From Conoideocrella luteorostrata (Eukaryota > Ascomycota > Sordariomycetes > Hypocreales > Clavicipitaceae), in NCBI GenBank assembly GCA_032433595.1, contig JASWJB010000062.1:62001-126000 (forward strand): 64,000 nt of DNA, read 5' to 3'. Each line of letters opens with the position of its first letter. The first letter of the stretch is position 1. Positions 1-12,395 of the stretch are shown here, piece after piece. The translations under genes and the position numbers were made by a program. Below the pieces are notes generated by a model. It ran no database searches. It was given only the letters and a program-made list of their open reading frames with translations, and was not told the origin of the DNA.

Positions 1-462
1 CGTAAGGGCCTCCGTGATGACCGGGCCCCATTGCGGACCAAACGTCTGACTGAAGGTGCCCAAAAAGTGCTGAATGCCAGGAGTGCAAATGGCAATTATG
101 GGAAGGATATTGACTGTTGAAATGGGTATGTAATCGCGGAGAAATACATTTCCGGCCCAGCCGATGAAACAACCTCCCATGAGCAGCTTCGAGTGCCATA
201 TTGATGCTGGGATTGATCCATATACAGGCGACAGATTGAGCTGAGAGACATGGGAGTAGAAGCCGAGGAGGCATAGCAATAACACGATCCTGATGTAAAG
301 ACCCAATTGCTCTAGCAAACGGCTACTAAACGTGTCGCTCTTGGCTTTTCGAGCCAAATCTTTGAGTTCCTTTTCAAATCTCTCTGGGGTGAAGCCGGTA
401 GGATTACCTGCCTCTGTCGAGTTCAGCCTTGCCTCCTTGGAGGAAGACGTCTTGCTGACCAT
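1..462 (-). CDS. Membrane protein, N-terminal 154 codons only (partial)
   Basis: The frame is open from an ATG at 462 to the window edge, giving exactly 154 codons without a stop, so the gene continues to the left. Residues 1-45 are polar and charged. They are followed by a hydrophobic segment (about 53-68, VLLLCLLGFY core) and two more weakly hydrophobic stretches (about 93-105 and 115-130) with the motif YGSIPASIWHSK between the first two. This arrangement resembles the membrane N-terminus of fungal proteins annotated as the spermine/spermidine synthase family, but the catalytic part would lie outside the window. The assignment is therefore recall-based and tentative. No intron is visible in this part. 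The upstream 2 kb contains many copies of the CGGAGTAC-type palindrome. Confidence 0.5.
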   Translation of the reverse strand, partial: MVSKTSSSKEARLNSTEAGNPTGFTPERFEKELKDLARKAKSDTFSSRLLEQLGLYIRIVLLLCLLGFYSHVSQLNLSPVYGSIPASIWHSKLLMGGCFIGWAGNVFLRDYIPISTVNILPIIAICTPGIQHFLGTFSQTFGPQWGPVITEALT

Positions 463-693
463 GGTATTTCCTGTATACGTATTCGGAGGATTAAAAAGAT
501 ACTAGAGGAGCAGCAAGATCAATTAAAAGATGAGCTGAGCTGGGTTGAGCGAGGCTGTTGGTCAGCCTGGAGGCACGCTGTCGACAGACACCGGCGTGAC
601 GTTTCAACCAAGTTTGCCTTGTTTCACTCTGGAACAATATTCAGCGTCTGGGGGTCTGGTGGGGTACTCCTCCGTCCGCGCTGGCCCGTTCTG

Positions 694-711
694 GTACTCC
701 GTACGGAGTAC
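694..711. repeat. Perfect 18-nt palindrome GTACTCCGTACGGAGTAC
   Basis: One of the clearest copies of a short palindromic word that recurs between genes throughout the window. Half copies follow at 857-867 and 1152-1158. It contains an everted CCG-TA-CGG and the CGGAGTAC core. Confidence 0.9.
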
Positions 712-1358
712 TCTTGTACTTAAGTACTCCGGACTCCATACTTTAGGTACCTGCCCAAAGACCACAGGCAGAGTGTGGCCGCCCGAGTCAACCAACTCCC
801 CGTCGTGGCTTTGACCCGATCGCCGTTCCGTAGGTACATAGCCAGTTGCCAGCTTTGTACTCCGTACTTTGCGCAGGCTAGAAGTTGGCGCTACACCGAA
901 AACAGCACACAGCACACACCAAAAAATACGACGCGGCGCATTGCTGATCTGCTTGTGTTTTTGTTCTCGCCGGGTCCCATGACCTATAACTCCAATTAAG
1001 TTGTACTTAAGCTCAAATGTCAAGCATGACTTGATTACAGATGGAGAGGTGCATCAGTCAGGAGCAGCATCTATCCATAGAACGTTCTGTAGCGCGCCCA
1101 GCTGCAGGTCATAATCCCTCTTACCAGAGAATTCTCAGGTGAGAGTATGAGTACGGAGCACGCATATCATATATCAGAAAAGTGGTTTCACAGCATACAA
1201 GTACATCCCGAGACGGTCAAGTCCCCCTTGGCCGACATGCATGCGGTTTGCAGGAAGAAGATGTTCTCTGCCAAGCATAAGTTTATCAATTTTAGTAATA
1301 TGAGGTTAATTTTGAGAGACGGTTGACGATCGAGATGTTAATTCCCGCGCCTACATTG

Positions 1359-1360
<2 letters not shown>

Positions 1361-1396
<36 letters not shown>

Positions 1397-1413
1397 CCCC
1401 CCCCTCTCTCTCT
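1361..1413. repeat. CT/TC microsatellite with internal C run
   Basis: Sixteen TC units are followed by a run of ten C and a second short CT tract. It lies in gene-free sequence. Confidence 0.95.
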
Positions 1414-2438
1414 TCCCTCTTCGGCCTCTTCTTTCTTCTCTCCTATTCATCAATGAGTTGGCTAGATCCGAGCTCTTTCATACGCTCGCCACAGGCTCGG
1501 TAATTTGTCTATCGCAGACACCCGCGCAAGTGCAGATGCTTTACATCCCTCTTGGATTTAGTGCCGATGGTTTGGGGGTGCAAATGAGGTAACCAGAATT
1601 ATGACGACGAGGACTGCGATGGACGACATCACCCTGCTAGCCAATTGACTGCCACACAACGTACAGCGCCAAATGTTAAAGATTTTTTTATAACCCGGCC
1701 CTCAAAATGCTGTGTTTGGAGCTATCATGACAGGGTCAGTCCGTCCTCCATACACGTTTCCGTGCGCCGCCCGTGCGTGTGAGCACAGAGCAAAGGGTGA
1801 GAACATCCTATTCTGACATTGGACTGTCAAAACACCACGCCTTCGATTCAATCTGAGTTGTCTCTAAAGCTAAAGCAGAACAGTCTATATTCATAGACAC
1901 TTAATATGTTTATATTCTGCCCTTGCCTCACCCGGGCAATACCTACCCAAAAATGCCAGGTGACGTTCACTCGACGGAATTCCTCCACTCTCAGATATTG
2001 TGCCGTCCAATAAGCTCCTACTTAGATGGTGACATGCAACCTTGCATCAACACATCCTCAAGGTCCGTACACAAGCAATTGCGCCATACCCGTCATTTAT
2101 TTGCTCATTGTTCAATCTATTCGCTTCGTGAATCTCTCATATATATGCATGGCACGCTTGTTTTTTGACATCTCAAATGCACACCACCGCAGCTCTGTTC
2201 GACTGGACCAATAACTACCCCTTCAAGGGTTACAGGTAGGCTGTCCCCGCAGAATGGCATCAGACCTTAAAACAAAGTCATCGCGCAAATGATCGCTCTT
2301 CTACCCAACTAAACCTAAAGAACATGAATGCAGCCAAGTCCATCCTCGTCGCTTTATATTCGCATCTCATCTTGACACCTTTGCCGAGTAGCTTCATCTG
2401 TTAATTGCCCTCGCAGGAATGTCTTCAACCTCCGACAT

Positions 2439-4756
2439 CTATATCGGCGTTGTATAGCTGTCCTCCATCTCATCGTCGCTACTAGAATCTTCGCTCAGGG
2501 GACTTTGCACACTGCTTACATCGGCGCTGTGTATGCTGCTGAATTGGCCCATAAGACTTCCGCCAGCAGAGAATGAGCCGGGGAAGGATGGTGGTGCGGA
2601 TGCAGCTGACACGTCGGCCATGCTCCCACTTCGGCTCAGGGACGGCTTCTCTGGTAACTTCTTCAATAATCCGGTCGAAATGTCCAGCATCGTCATTGCG
2701 AATCGGGTAAGTCCTCTGCTCTGACCAGGTTTGGAGCTCACTGAGAGCGTCCACCGATATTCGCCCAATCGACGGCGATACCAATCGGCTTCCTCACGGC
2801 CTGGAGATGTTGCCCAAAGAAGCGACCCGAACGTTCCGATCAAGGCAAAATTCGTCTTAGATGCGAAAACCCAAAAAGCCCGCAAGTGACTTGGTGTCAG
2901 CCTATTGACAAAGTCCATGGCGGAGATGAGACGGGCCTTTGCAGCGCTTCGACAGATTTGCTGAACATAGGGATCCACCGCAGACGAATTTGATGCCAGA
3001 GATCGAATAATTATGCGGTGTAATGTAATCTCTGCGGCAAAATAGCCCAAGTGGAGGTAACCAATACTGGATAATCTATTCGTTGTTGGCGGTGATGCCG
3101 GGGAATAGCTCGTCATCGAGCATGATTCGAGCCGAATAACAGATGGCAGTCCGCTGTACCACTCCTTAAGTTTAAGTTGGATAGGCTTGGCAAGAGACAA
3201 GACAAGCTGAGTGCCTTGGGCACCAGCGTCGGTGATGGTTTGCGTCGAGCTCAGAGCATAAAAAGTCTCCAAAATCTCGGCGAGAATTTCTGTCAGCTGC
3301 ACAAATCGCGTAAACAACAGCCGGCCTTTTTCGATATCTTGCTTCTCATTGGTATCACTCTCATCCCACTCCACGTCCGGGAAATCGTTGGTTGCCAAAG
3401 CTTGTACACCCCAATTAGACAGGAAGATGTGAGATGGTCGTCCGTGTACTAACGCGCCCCATTTGTCTTGTATGTACAATGCCCAAGCCAACCGCCGCCT
3501 CAAGCCTTTCTCCCACGGAGGAATTTTCCAGTTAGAGCAGTCCAGGTGTAAGCCTAGCTCTTGCCCAATGGCGACAAGTTGCGCTGTTGGAGCCCACTGA
3601 TCTCCATCCGGTCGTTGAGACAAGAGCAGACCTGCTTGAATAGTCGACAATTTCGGTCTGTTCAGTGCGTCTCCCAGAGTGCTGCGGATGAGTCTCTCAA
3701 GCTCCTCCACGTTTGGGCGAGGCAGTCGGGAAAGCTCGGGACTGTGTTCCCACCAATTGATAGCCAAAATATAAACTGCTGCCAAGATGGGAGGTGAGAA
3801 CTCGCGATGGGAACGTTCGTACTTTTCTAAGAAGACGTGTTTCTGGATGATCGGAAATGCCGGATGAACGATCCGGAAGTAAAGATCAATGAGTTTGCGC
3901 CCGTGCGGTGACACGACCGCCTCGATGGCGTCCGAGTCCTCAGTAATGTGATCGTAACCAGGGGTACTGCTATCTGGCAGCATCAGGAAGGTGTCGTTAT
4001 CACTGACTTTTCGAAGTGTGCCTCTTGCCAAAAGGCTTTCATCATGGGGGTCAAAAGTAGATAAATTGATCAGTGACGGCTCAAAATCCGTCGTAAGACC
4101 AATATATTGACTGAAACGATCATTCTGCATGCCGAGAGTTCGCTTGAGCATCGTTGGTCCGCCAACATTTGCCATATCTTCAAGGAACGAGCTAGCAGCC
4201 GTGCTAGATAGGCTGGAGTTGCCGGGTTTGCGGGTCGAGATATTCGCTGAGCTATAGATTGTGTCAACCGCCGACTTTGAAAGATGTAACAGTGAGAGAG
4301 TGCAGGCTGCCCCCTTTTGCAGTATTTGACGGTATTCTATAACCATACTGAAACAGGGCAAGGACAGTAAGGACAACAAAATTGTGAGACTAACCTCCGT
4401 TTACTAAAACTGACTTCGCGAGTTGGAACACCATTGATTTTTCGCTTGCGAGACTGAGGGCTTGCAAGCGAACTTGACAAAAATGAACATTCGGAACCAT
4501 TGGCTTGACAGGCAGCACAATCGTCCTCATCATCGCTGACGACACATTTGATGCCAGAAAATCGACAAGCTTGGCAGGGTGCAGATGCTGATCCTCCAAG
4601 TGAGTACGACTCGACGGAAGCTCCAGTTTGAACACTAGCGGGGCCTATTTCGAACTTGTTGAGACTGTCTTGCCGTTGTGGTGTCGGATCTCGCCTTGGA
4701 GGCTTTGGGGCGATGGCAATAGGTGCCGTTCGCTGAACTGAGGAATTGTTGGCCAT
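2439..4756 (-). CDS. Zn(II)2Cys6 transcription factor, TamA/DAL81-like
   Basis: Two exons: 4395-4756 and 2439-4347, split by a 47-nt phase-2 intron (4348-4394, GTTAGT...TTTCAG). Joined they give 756 residues. The ATG at 4756 was chosen because it begins the polar MANNSSVQRT stretch; in-frame sequence upstream is hydrophobic and TATA-like. Residues about 71-102 carry a binuclear zinc cluster with C-x2-C-x6-C-x8-C-x2-C-x6-C spacing, followed by basic SRKRK. A fungal-specific transcription factor domain follows (RKLIDLYFRIVHPAFPIIQK onward, then the RRRLAWALYIQDKW and GRPS motifs). The C-terminus is serine- and acid-rich (SSSDDEMED). The cluster and the segment around LKRTLGMQNDRFSQYIG recall TamA of Aspergillus and yeast Dal81, co-activators of nitrogen catabolic genes. 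That ortholog call is recall, not a search; another Zn2Cys6 subfamily is possible. Confidence 0.85.
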
Positions 4757-4800
4757 GTTATGGAGAAGGATCCTGATGTAAGATTGGCACGTAAATATTG

Positions 4801-4822
4801 TATATATATATACATATATATA
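4801..4822 (-). promoter_or_regulatory. TA-rich tract, candidate TATA region
   Basis: A TATATATATATACATATATATA-type tract lies 45-66 bp upstream of the ATG at 4756 of the Zn2Cys6 gene. Position and composition suit a core-promoter element, but it could equally be a simple repeat in the 5' leader. Confidence 0.35.
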
Positions 4823-7699
4823 AATCGAAAAGAGTAATTCTGTATATATCAAGTGCTGACTGTCCCGTTGCCAGTGGTCAAAATTATATGGTGGAATGGA
4901 GGGCTATCGGGAACTTCCGATGGGCCGCGTCTACGCCCAGTGGATGAAACGGCTTGCTGTGAAAATGTTGTGGTTCTGCTGCTTGTGTAACAAATGAAAT
5001 GATTCGACCAAAAAAAGAAATGTTCGAACCACCTTGGCCAATCCGATCGTAGCAACAACCCTGACAAATGAGCAAGTGCAGCCGACGAGAGTGAGGGTTG
5101 TATCAACGTCGCTGTTTCGTGTGCTGAGGGTGCGGCCAAAGTCGAGGAGGTAGTGGCTGTTGAAGAATGTTTTTGAGAGTTCAATGTCAGGGAGTCAAGT
5201 TACGACGGAGGCTAGGATGAGATAACCGTGGGTTATCGGCGTCATTGAAACCGACCGCTGTGCGTGTCTTGTTTTTGCACGAAGTAGAATACGACGTATA
5301 ACCGCCTGCTCAACCAGAGAATTGAGTATCAACAGCAAACATTGGGTTTAGTTTCCACACTGCAGAGTTGAGGGCTCAGGTAGACCAAGATAGGGAAGCC
5401 GGGGATCGAAGTGCAATCAGCAAGGGAAGGCTTTGAGCCGTGCGCAACGTCTCAAAAGCTCTGGAAGACAAACAGGCACGGGAGATAGGATATCGCCGTA
5501 AGCATATGGAGTAGAGTAGTGGGAGAACTGGGCAAGGCAGTGGTTGCAAATGAGAAACAGAAAGTAGAAGCGAGGTTTTTTTTCTCTTGGTAAAGGCTGC
5601 CCAGTCTCATGTCTGGCTCTAGGATGGCACGGCACCAGTCTCTCGTGCGCAAGGCCGGTCTGCCAATGGAGAGGCAGAGAATTCAAACGAAAGAGGCAGC
5701 AGCGTGAATCCTCGCTCACTCGCGCCTACCCAACTAGCTGTGCGGCCAAGCCAACCAACCAAGCCTGACACAAAAAAAAAAAAATGGGTGACATGTGCGT
5801 CGTTCACCAGACTCTTCCCCAGACTGCATGCTGGGGCGATTCGGACTCGACCAGACAGATGAGAACAGACAACCTAACACGGTCGGCGATGACGGATGAA
5901 TAGGACTACAGTGGGGGCAAGGGCGATAAACTAAGCCCACTATTAGTTACATGTAAGTCACAAACAAGTGACATGGCGCTGGAGAGCATCGACTCCATTG
6001 TGGTTTACACGCAGAGAAATACCCGACGCATTAGCAAACAATCTACAGCAAAGCCAGGTCTTTAGTAATCTCTTATCATCGATCATCGACACTCGACCAC
6101 TGAGGAGGCCGTTTGGCAGTGCCACTTGACGCTGCTAGCTACAAGCCGGCCAGCGTGAAAAAAAGGCGTCGAGTGAGAGGGTACTGCGAACTACGCTATG
6201 GCTCACGGTTGAGGCTTAGCTCGATAGTTTCAGTCGCTCGCCCTAATATGTCATCCCACAAATTTTACGCCGGTCACTTTCCTTATCGCGGACTACGATT
6301 GGCGACATGCTTCCCAAACCAAACCATGGGCTCGCAACTTTACGGAGTAGATAGGAGTTACACCTGGGACTGACGGGGCTAACACACTGTCTTCCCCGTT
6401 ACGGACCGACGCAATTGCGTGCTTTCGCCATCTGGAACTCCCTCTGGCTATTCTTACCCCGTACGGTAACGCGTTCTCGCAAAATGCAGACAACTTGCAT
6501 ACGAAGAGCAGCCACAGTCCACGGCTCGTCGCCTTGAGTACGGCACACAGTCATCATGTGAAGAGGTCTCCGGACAAAATTGCGCTTAAACTGCCCTTGT
6601 GTGTTCTTCACCACCGCCAAGCTAAGCATGGTGACATGATTACTATGTGGAGTCTCGGTACTACATCGTTTTCGAACCAAACCTTTCCCACAGACACACG
6701 CGACATTCGCAAACATCCCCGCCTCCGCTCTGTGGCCAGTGCAAGTACTAGAAAGACTGCTCAGGAGGTTTACTATAATCATAAATAGGCTCCATAATGC
6801 AATCATTCAACGCCGCCGTCTTAGCGCCGACATCAGAATATAAAGGTATTGTGTTGCTGATAAGCAGTGACTAGTTACGCCGCCAACATCATGCTGGCAC
6901 CGTGAGCATGTCGGCGACAGTCCCTTTGCGTTTCGCTCCGTCAGCAAGCCGTTGCGCGACACTCCGAACAAGCTCATACAATAGGACTTCCTTACTCACC
7001 ATATTTCAGGGCAGTCTGCGAGACGCGGAGCATGGATGGGATCAGTCCAGGCCCCAGAATTGCTTAATCCGAAAGCTAGGGTGTGTCGGTTCTGCCATCT
7101 CACTGGACCATTCGTTATCAGGAGAAAGGAATACCTAATACTTGGTACGGGGCACTCGTAATAATGATAAAGAGGACCTTGGCCCGCTAATATACAGACG
7201 AATTAGCAACATTTTTAAGCCAGCAGAGGCTCTAGTCTCCATCAGCATACAAGCTCTCCCCACTCTGCCGTTCCATCTCGTGGACTTCCGGCCATCCATT
7301 TCCTAATTGAAGCGAGCCGGGGGCTCGCCCAGGAAATAGGCACAACGAGGACGGTGAACGTTCAGCCACCAACTTTGATGGTGGGAGCGGCTGTAGCGCT
7401 ACAGAGTGCCATTCGGAGTGGCGGGCTGGTCTCTATTACCAAATCGAAAACCTTTTTAGGATCTTGAGCATAGAACCTCAATTCATCTAACGTAATGGCT
7501 CTCTTGACGCGAGCCACATTGAGTCAGTCTGTTCGGCCCTTCTGCACGACACTGGTCGTCCGGACCTCGTCGTCTTTTTGCCTCGCTACAGTATGAAATA
7601 ACTTTTCTGTTTGAGGAAGAAGGCTGAACTCCCGCTAACTAGAATGCCAACTTAATTTAATCAGGCCTGCCCTGACTGCGGCCGAAATCCAGGTGTGTG

Positions 7700-7711
7700 C
7701 GGAGTACTCCG
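7700..7711. repeat. Palindrome CGGAGTACTCCG
   Basis: A perfect 12-nt palindrome in the inverted CGG-N6-CCG arrangement, part of the dispersed family described at 694-711. Confidence 0.85.
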
Positions 7712-8616
7712 TAGTATCGCTATTATTTGAGCCTCCACTGCTTGTAATAGAGAGCTGATTTCGGGTCTACTTCCCGATCCCTGGCTACGTTATGCTTTAC
7801 TAAAGATGGCCGTATATTAGTTACCAGATAACCTCGGTGGTTGGCATGGCATTTAGGTAAATTCAACCAAGGTTTCATGCCCAACTGCTAGCTGCCACCT
7901 GCCCAGATGAGCTATTCCAACCGGCTTTGCAGCCGTGCGATTCCCGTCAGTGCTTTTGTCAAAGAGACAGACATGTCCTTGACGAACAATACGGAGTACA
8001 GGTGGGCTGCGGTGTGCTGCACTTTATTATTTTGTTTTCGCGGCCGTTCTCTTGGGTCAACGTGAATCGTCTTTATTGTGTGGGAATATTGTAGCCGCTT
8101 TCATCCCGCAACTGTATCGGCGGACTTGCAGCTTGTCATCCGGACGGCGGAGCTAATTGGAGAGAAATTTGAGACCTCTCGGGCGGCTCTTGTTCACGAT
8201 GTGTCTCCACAGAGGGCCGAAACACACGGCTCCGCAGGGGTCCTATGTTCCTCCGCCCTGAAAGGGGGTTTATCGTGGCTCATGGCTGGGCCCGACCTTA
8301 GAGAAGACGCGGTGTTTCGGGCTCTCGGAGAGCGGCGTCTATGCTGGTCATCATCACAGCTAGTTGGAGGGAGCATTTACGTCATAACGGGCCAGGTTTT
8401 GAACTGCCCGTGTCGCGTGAGAGCATGCATTCAAAGAGATTTAGACCACAAATCGGTGGCAAAGAGACAGTTCATCATCTTTCCTTAATTGGAAGGAAAT
8501 GGCTATATTAACTTGCAGCTAATGTCCGGAAGAGGAGTATCAATCTCAGCCGACGACAACCGCACATGCATTCCGCCGCTTTCTTTCGGGTACGACTTGT
8601 CCTTTTGCTTCAGTCA

Positions 8617-9711
8617 TTATGCCACTTCTTGGGACGGCGGCGTCCACACCATGCTTTCCTCGAGATATAGCTCTGTCCGGTTGGTCGACCCACGCGGCGG
8701 AAGCATCAACCGCAGCTGTTGTCTAATGTCAAAACCCAATCTCTTGTAGAGTGGCACGGCAGGCATCACCGCCTCCAAGATGATGGCTTTGCCGGCATCT
8801 GCCGCCATGCCCTCTAATTCCCTGAGCAGGGCTGACGCGGCACCCCGACCACCCCAATTGGGATCGGTGCATAAAAATGTCACGTCTGCAAAGACCAAAA
8901 TTTAGTTAAGATTTCCTTCTGTTGGCGAACGCGCTGTGACCATGTGAGAAAAAGAGAAATACCGCGGTACTTGCAATTGGGGAGTTTGTCCTTCATTTCG
9001 GTGACACATTATCGTAAGATCTCCGCCTGCAGAGTGTAACATGGCTTTAAGGGAGGGGATCGAAGGACGCAACCCAAACCCTTCGAGGTGTGTAACAGGC
9101 GATTTAGAAGAGGGGGCAAACAGCAGTTATAAGGACAGGGAAGATCTGCTATGAGGACGCTGGAGAAGCTTGGCCCTGCAGGCGGGGGTTGAAACACGCA
9201 TCCGTGGCGGGTTGAAGCATAGCTACCTAACTAGCACCCATTACTGTAATATCATGTAGGGAGAAAACATTCCTGAAAGGGCAAAATACTTACGAAAATA
9301 CTCTCTCTCGCCCAGGAGTTTCTTTCTCGCGCCAGCCGCGACATTTGCATACTCGTCCAGGATGTCTCTCCCACAAAACTCTGGCCACACATCCCCCCCC
9401 ACGGCCGATGTATTCGTACTATCTGGAGGCGGCGGAGAAACTTCCCCGCCGGTTCCATACTCCAACCACTTGATGAAGCTGGCAACCTGGCCGGATGCGG
9501 GATCCCGCGCAATCAGCACCCCCTTGCCGCCGTCGTGAACATGCTGAATGGTGTTCTGGGTGATCCAGCCACGGAAGTACTCTACTGCTCGTGGGTTCGG
9601 AAATTGGGCATGAGTGAGGAGGTTGTCCTGCATGGCGCGGAGGTGGATGCCGGAGATGACTGGTGCGTCGTCTGCGAGGGGGATGACGATGCTGAAGGTG
9701 GACTTGGCCAT
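8617..9711 (-). CDS. GNAT-family N-acetyltransferase, probably three exons, possibly defective
   Basis: Exon 1 is 9294-9711, starting with the ATG of MAKSTFSIVIPLADD and ending at a good donor (GTAAGT). The last exon is 8617-8885, entered through TTTGCAG. It carries the acetyl-CoA loop of GNAT enzymes (CTDPNWGGRGAASALL) and the following helix and C-terminal strand (VPLYKRLGFDI). A middle exon, 8963-9007, encodes VTEMKDKLPNCKYR in the frame that fits both neighbours. Its donor (GTATTT) is acceptable, but the base pair just before it is AT instead of AG. With that boundary the three exons total 732 nt, 243 residues, usual for fungal GNATs. Substrate unknown; fungal GNATs of this type act on small molecules or protein N-termini. 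The acceptor problem means the gene may be mis-spliced or dying. Confidence 0.75.
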
Positions 9712-10398
9712 TCTTCGCCCGTCTTTGTCTAGAGAAAAAAATGAAAATGAAAATAAAATTAAAAATAGACAAAATTTTGTATATCGGTTTACTTTTTTGG
9801 GTCTGCCGTTGTTTTTGGTTTGGGATGTCTCTGATGGAGACAATACAATTTGGACCAAATTGTATTCTTCCCAGGTTACATCATGTGACGGGAGCGCCAG
9901 TCGACTGGGTTTTTGATGCTGCGGGCACCGTCCCATTGACTCCACATGTCGTGGAAGTAAAAAAGTGGTAGTTTCGTTTTGTGGCCAAGTCGAGTTGGAC
10001 GTCGGCTGGTTGCGCCATGTGGGACAGTACTATATAATTTTGTGCTGTGATGATAATGCGAGCTTCACGAGTCGTTGATATCGAGCTTTTTTGTTTACTT
10101 GTAACTAGTAGAGTAGTGTGTACAATTTGGTCAATACTCTATTTGATATCTGCGCTTGAGTCCTTGCTTTGCACCGAAATTTTCCACCGTAAATTAGTAG
10201 ATATGCAATAAATATCCTCGCCTCGATAACAACACTTGTAGGGCCTGTACAAGCATTGAATAAACAAACTATATACTGTGTAAAAAGTGTAAAAATAAAA
10301 TAAAATGGGACAACTCAAAGAAAAAGGAGAGGGGAAACCCCCACAGGCTTTTGCCTCTTTTCTAGCTACTCCGGGAGAGGCTATCACTAGTGTAAGTC

Positions 10399-12395
10399 TC
10401 ACTCTTTCTTTCCATCCTTGTGGTCCTTCTTTCTATGACGATCTCGCACGCCTGCGGGATGTTTCTTCGACTTTCCGGGCTTGGGAAATTCCGTGTTAGA
10501 CTTGGCCGGCATGACAGACACTTGCTCCAGCGTGAGCTTCAAGCTCCCCACTGTATTGACAGGAATAATCGTTCCATCTGGCTTGGTAATCTCCACCTCC
10601 ATGAGATGCTCCGCCGAAGTAATGGCATCATTTGCCGATGCCGCTGCTTTGCTTGCGGTAACGATAGGGTTCATATGCTCGTCAATAGCCAAGCTTCCGT
10701 GCAGGATGCCAGATTCCGGCAGCTGCATCACGACGACGCTGCCGGCAGGTTTGCCGTCGATAAATACATTCACAGAGCAAGGTCGCTCGACTTGCGTGCG
10801 GTCTAGTTCGACGCGAGCAAAGTATCGAGCTCTGGGTTGGGGAGGCGAGTCTCGTTTGCCGGTGGATTTGGCCCAGCTGGGTTGGTACAAGTCGTTCATT
10901 AGTCTGGTGGCGTCTTGGGTCAGTTGCTCCTCCGTTTTGTTCCAGTATTGAAGCTCTTGGTAGGTATAACCCAGACCCTTGATGCTGGCGACTTTTCTGG
11001 AGGTGTAGTACGAGTCCGAAGCATCATAAAACGGTGGTAGGGGGGAGTCTGGTGAGATGACGGTATTTTGGGGTGTGGAATAGCGAGAGAATCCGTAGTA
11101 ACTGTTGCTGAATAGGGCCTCGGAGGGGTTGATGAATTGCCAGTAGGTCCAGAGGCGGTCGACATGGGTGTGGTGAAGCATACTGGATGGCGTGAGCGAG
11201 ATCAGTGCCATTGTTGAAAGGGAGATTTTTACTTACAACAAAGGGTCGAACCCAGAGGTGGCTGCGTCCAAGAACTGGCCCTCGCATCCAGCATCCCAAT
11301 GAATATTGTTGTGCATTTCCTCTAGCCCTATTGAGTTTTGTCCAGTAACGGTAAACTCGTCGAAGGTACTCGAATAGGTGAAAGCGTCGTACTGAAATGC
11401 CCCTTGTTAGAAATGCGCCCTCATAGTAATGCAGACAAAAAGACAAGGGAAATGGTGGCGAAAGACTTACGGTACTTTGCTTCAAACCACGTCCAGCCAA
11501 TCGCTGGTTGGCCGTAGTTGGATATTGATACGGTGCCGGACACCTCACCGTCTGTGAATACCTAGGGAAAGTGCCGAACTCGCCGCTTCGTGCTTTCTCA
11601 GGGTAGGTGAATGATTGCAACGGGTTATTGATGCTAACCCTCTTCAGACCTTGACCATCAGGGACATTGACGGTGAGGACTCGAGGAACGGTGCATTGGG
11701 GAACTTTGGCTTCAGCCGACCAATCCCAGTAAGGAGAGCGGAGGCGAATAGCAGCATCTACGTATTGGCTACGATATTTCGGGGGATATTCTTCAGCCAA
11801 CTTTCTGGCTTCAGCGACTAGGAGCTGCTCGAAGAGGAGGACAAAAGGGCGGTGCCAAGGGAGAAAGAGGTTTTCCTACACTGATCAGTATGGAACGCAA
11901 TAGTCTTCCTGCTCTAGCGTTTATAGTTACGAAGCGCTGGGACTTACACCATGAGGACAATATCCTTGCCATCCGGTGGCAGCAAACTTACCGCCGTCAT
12001 TCCACTCCATCCATGGCAAGCCGTGAATGCCTGGAAGCAAGCGTCAGTGACATTTTCACATCAAAGAGTGTGAATGCTGGACATTTACTTACCGGCTACC
12101 TGGAAATAGGACAGAGGATCCGAGGCGTCCTTGTCTTGCAATGACTTCAGTGCTCGAAGGTATAGGTCCCTTAGTCATGGCGTTAGACATAACATTTAGA
12201 ATATGGCCACAGCGTATTCACAAGCCTGTCTTACCATTGAGGGCCGCCCTTGGAATAGAGCTCATTAACATTCATTCTCACAGGAACATCCCTATTAGAT
12301 GGTAAATCCGCCCCCTGAACGACAAAGTGTTTAGCAGAGACTGCCAATGGCGCAGAGCCAATGGCGAAAAGAGCCAGAGCGTGCTTCAGCATCAT
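10399..12395 (-). CDS. Secreted tyrosinase (type 3 copper oxidase)
   Basis: Six exons: 12235-12395, 12093-12169, 11948-12030, 11471-11875, 11237-11391 and 10399-11182. All five introns are GT-AG and the frame is continuous, giving 554 residues. The first ATG (12395) begins a signal peptide (about residues 1-21, MMLKHALALFAIGSAPLAVS). The CuA ligands are His82 (GIHG), His106 (YCPHG) and His115 (LPWHRPF). Cys104 two residues before His106 gives the C-x-H thioether signature of fungal tyrosinases. The CuB ligands are His269 and His273 (EEMHNNIHW) and a histidine of FMLHHTHVDRLW (about 297-298). A C-terminal domain of the tyrosinase type follows, then a very basic tail. The enzyme hydroxylates monophenols and oxidises diphenols to quinones, feeding melanin-like pigment or sclerotising reactions outside the cell. 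No pigment cluster is visible beside it. Confidence 0.93.

Larger units (their letters stand above)
463..2438. other. Intergenic region, no gene supported
   Basis: About 2 kb between the partial gene on the left and the 3' end of the Zn2Cys6 gene. Open frames here are short, mostly lack an ATG, and show no family resemblance. It holds a cluster of the dispersed palindrome (694-711, 857-867, 1152-1158) and a CT microsatellite. Confidence 0.6.
4757..8616. other. Intergenic region of 3.9 kb, no gene supported
   Basis: Apart from the TA tract and likely 5' leader of the Zn2Cys6 gene near 4757-5200, nothing here has a convincing coding pattern. The longest frame (8078-8488) starts with GTG, not ATG, and resembles nothing I know. 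Copies of the dispersed palindrome occur at 6342-6351, 7700-7711 and 7990-8000. An A run sits at 5772-5783. Confidence 0.5.

Noticed and set aside
6469..6474. ACGCGT hexamer as a further MCB box
   Set aside because: It is isolated in a gene-free region; about a dozen or more chance copies are expected in 64 kb, so only clustered or well-placed copies were kept.
8078..8488. 136-codon open frame on the plus strand
   Set aside because: It begins with GTG, has no family resemblance or codon pattern, and no splice partners.
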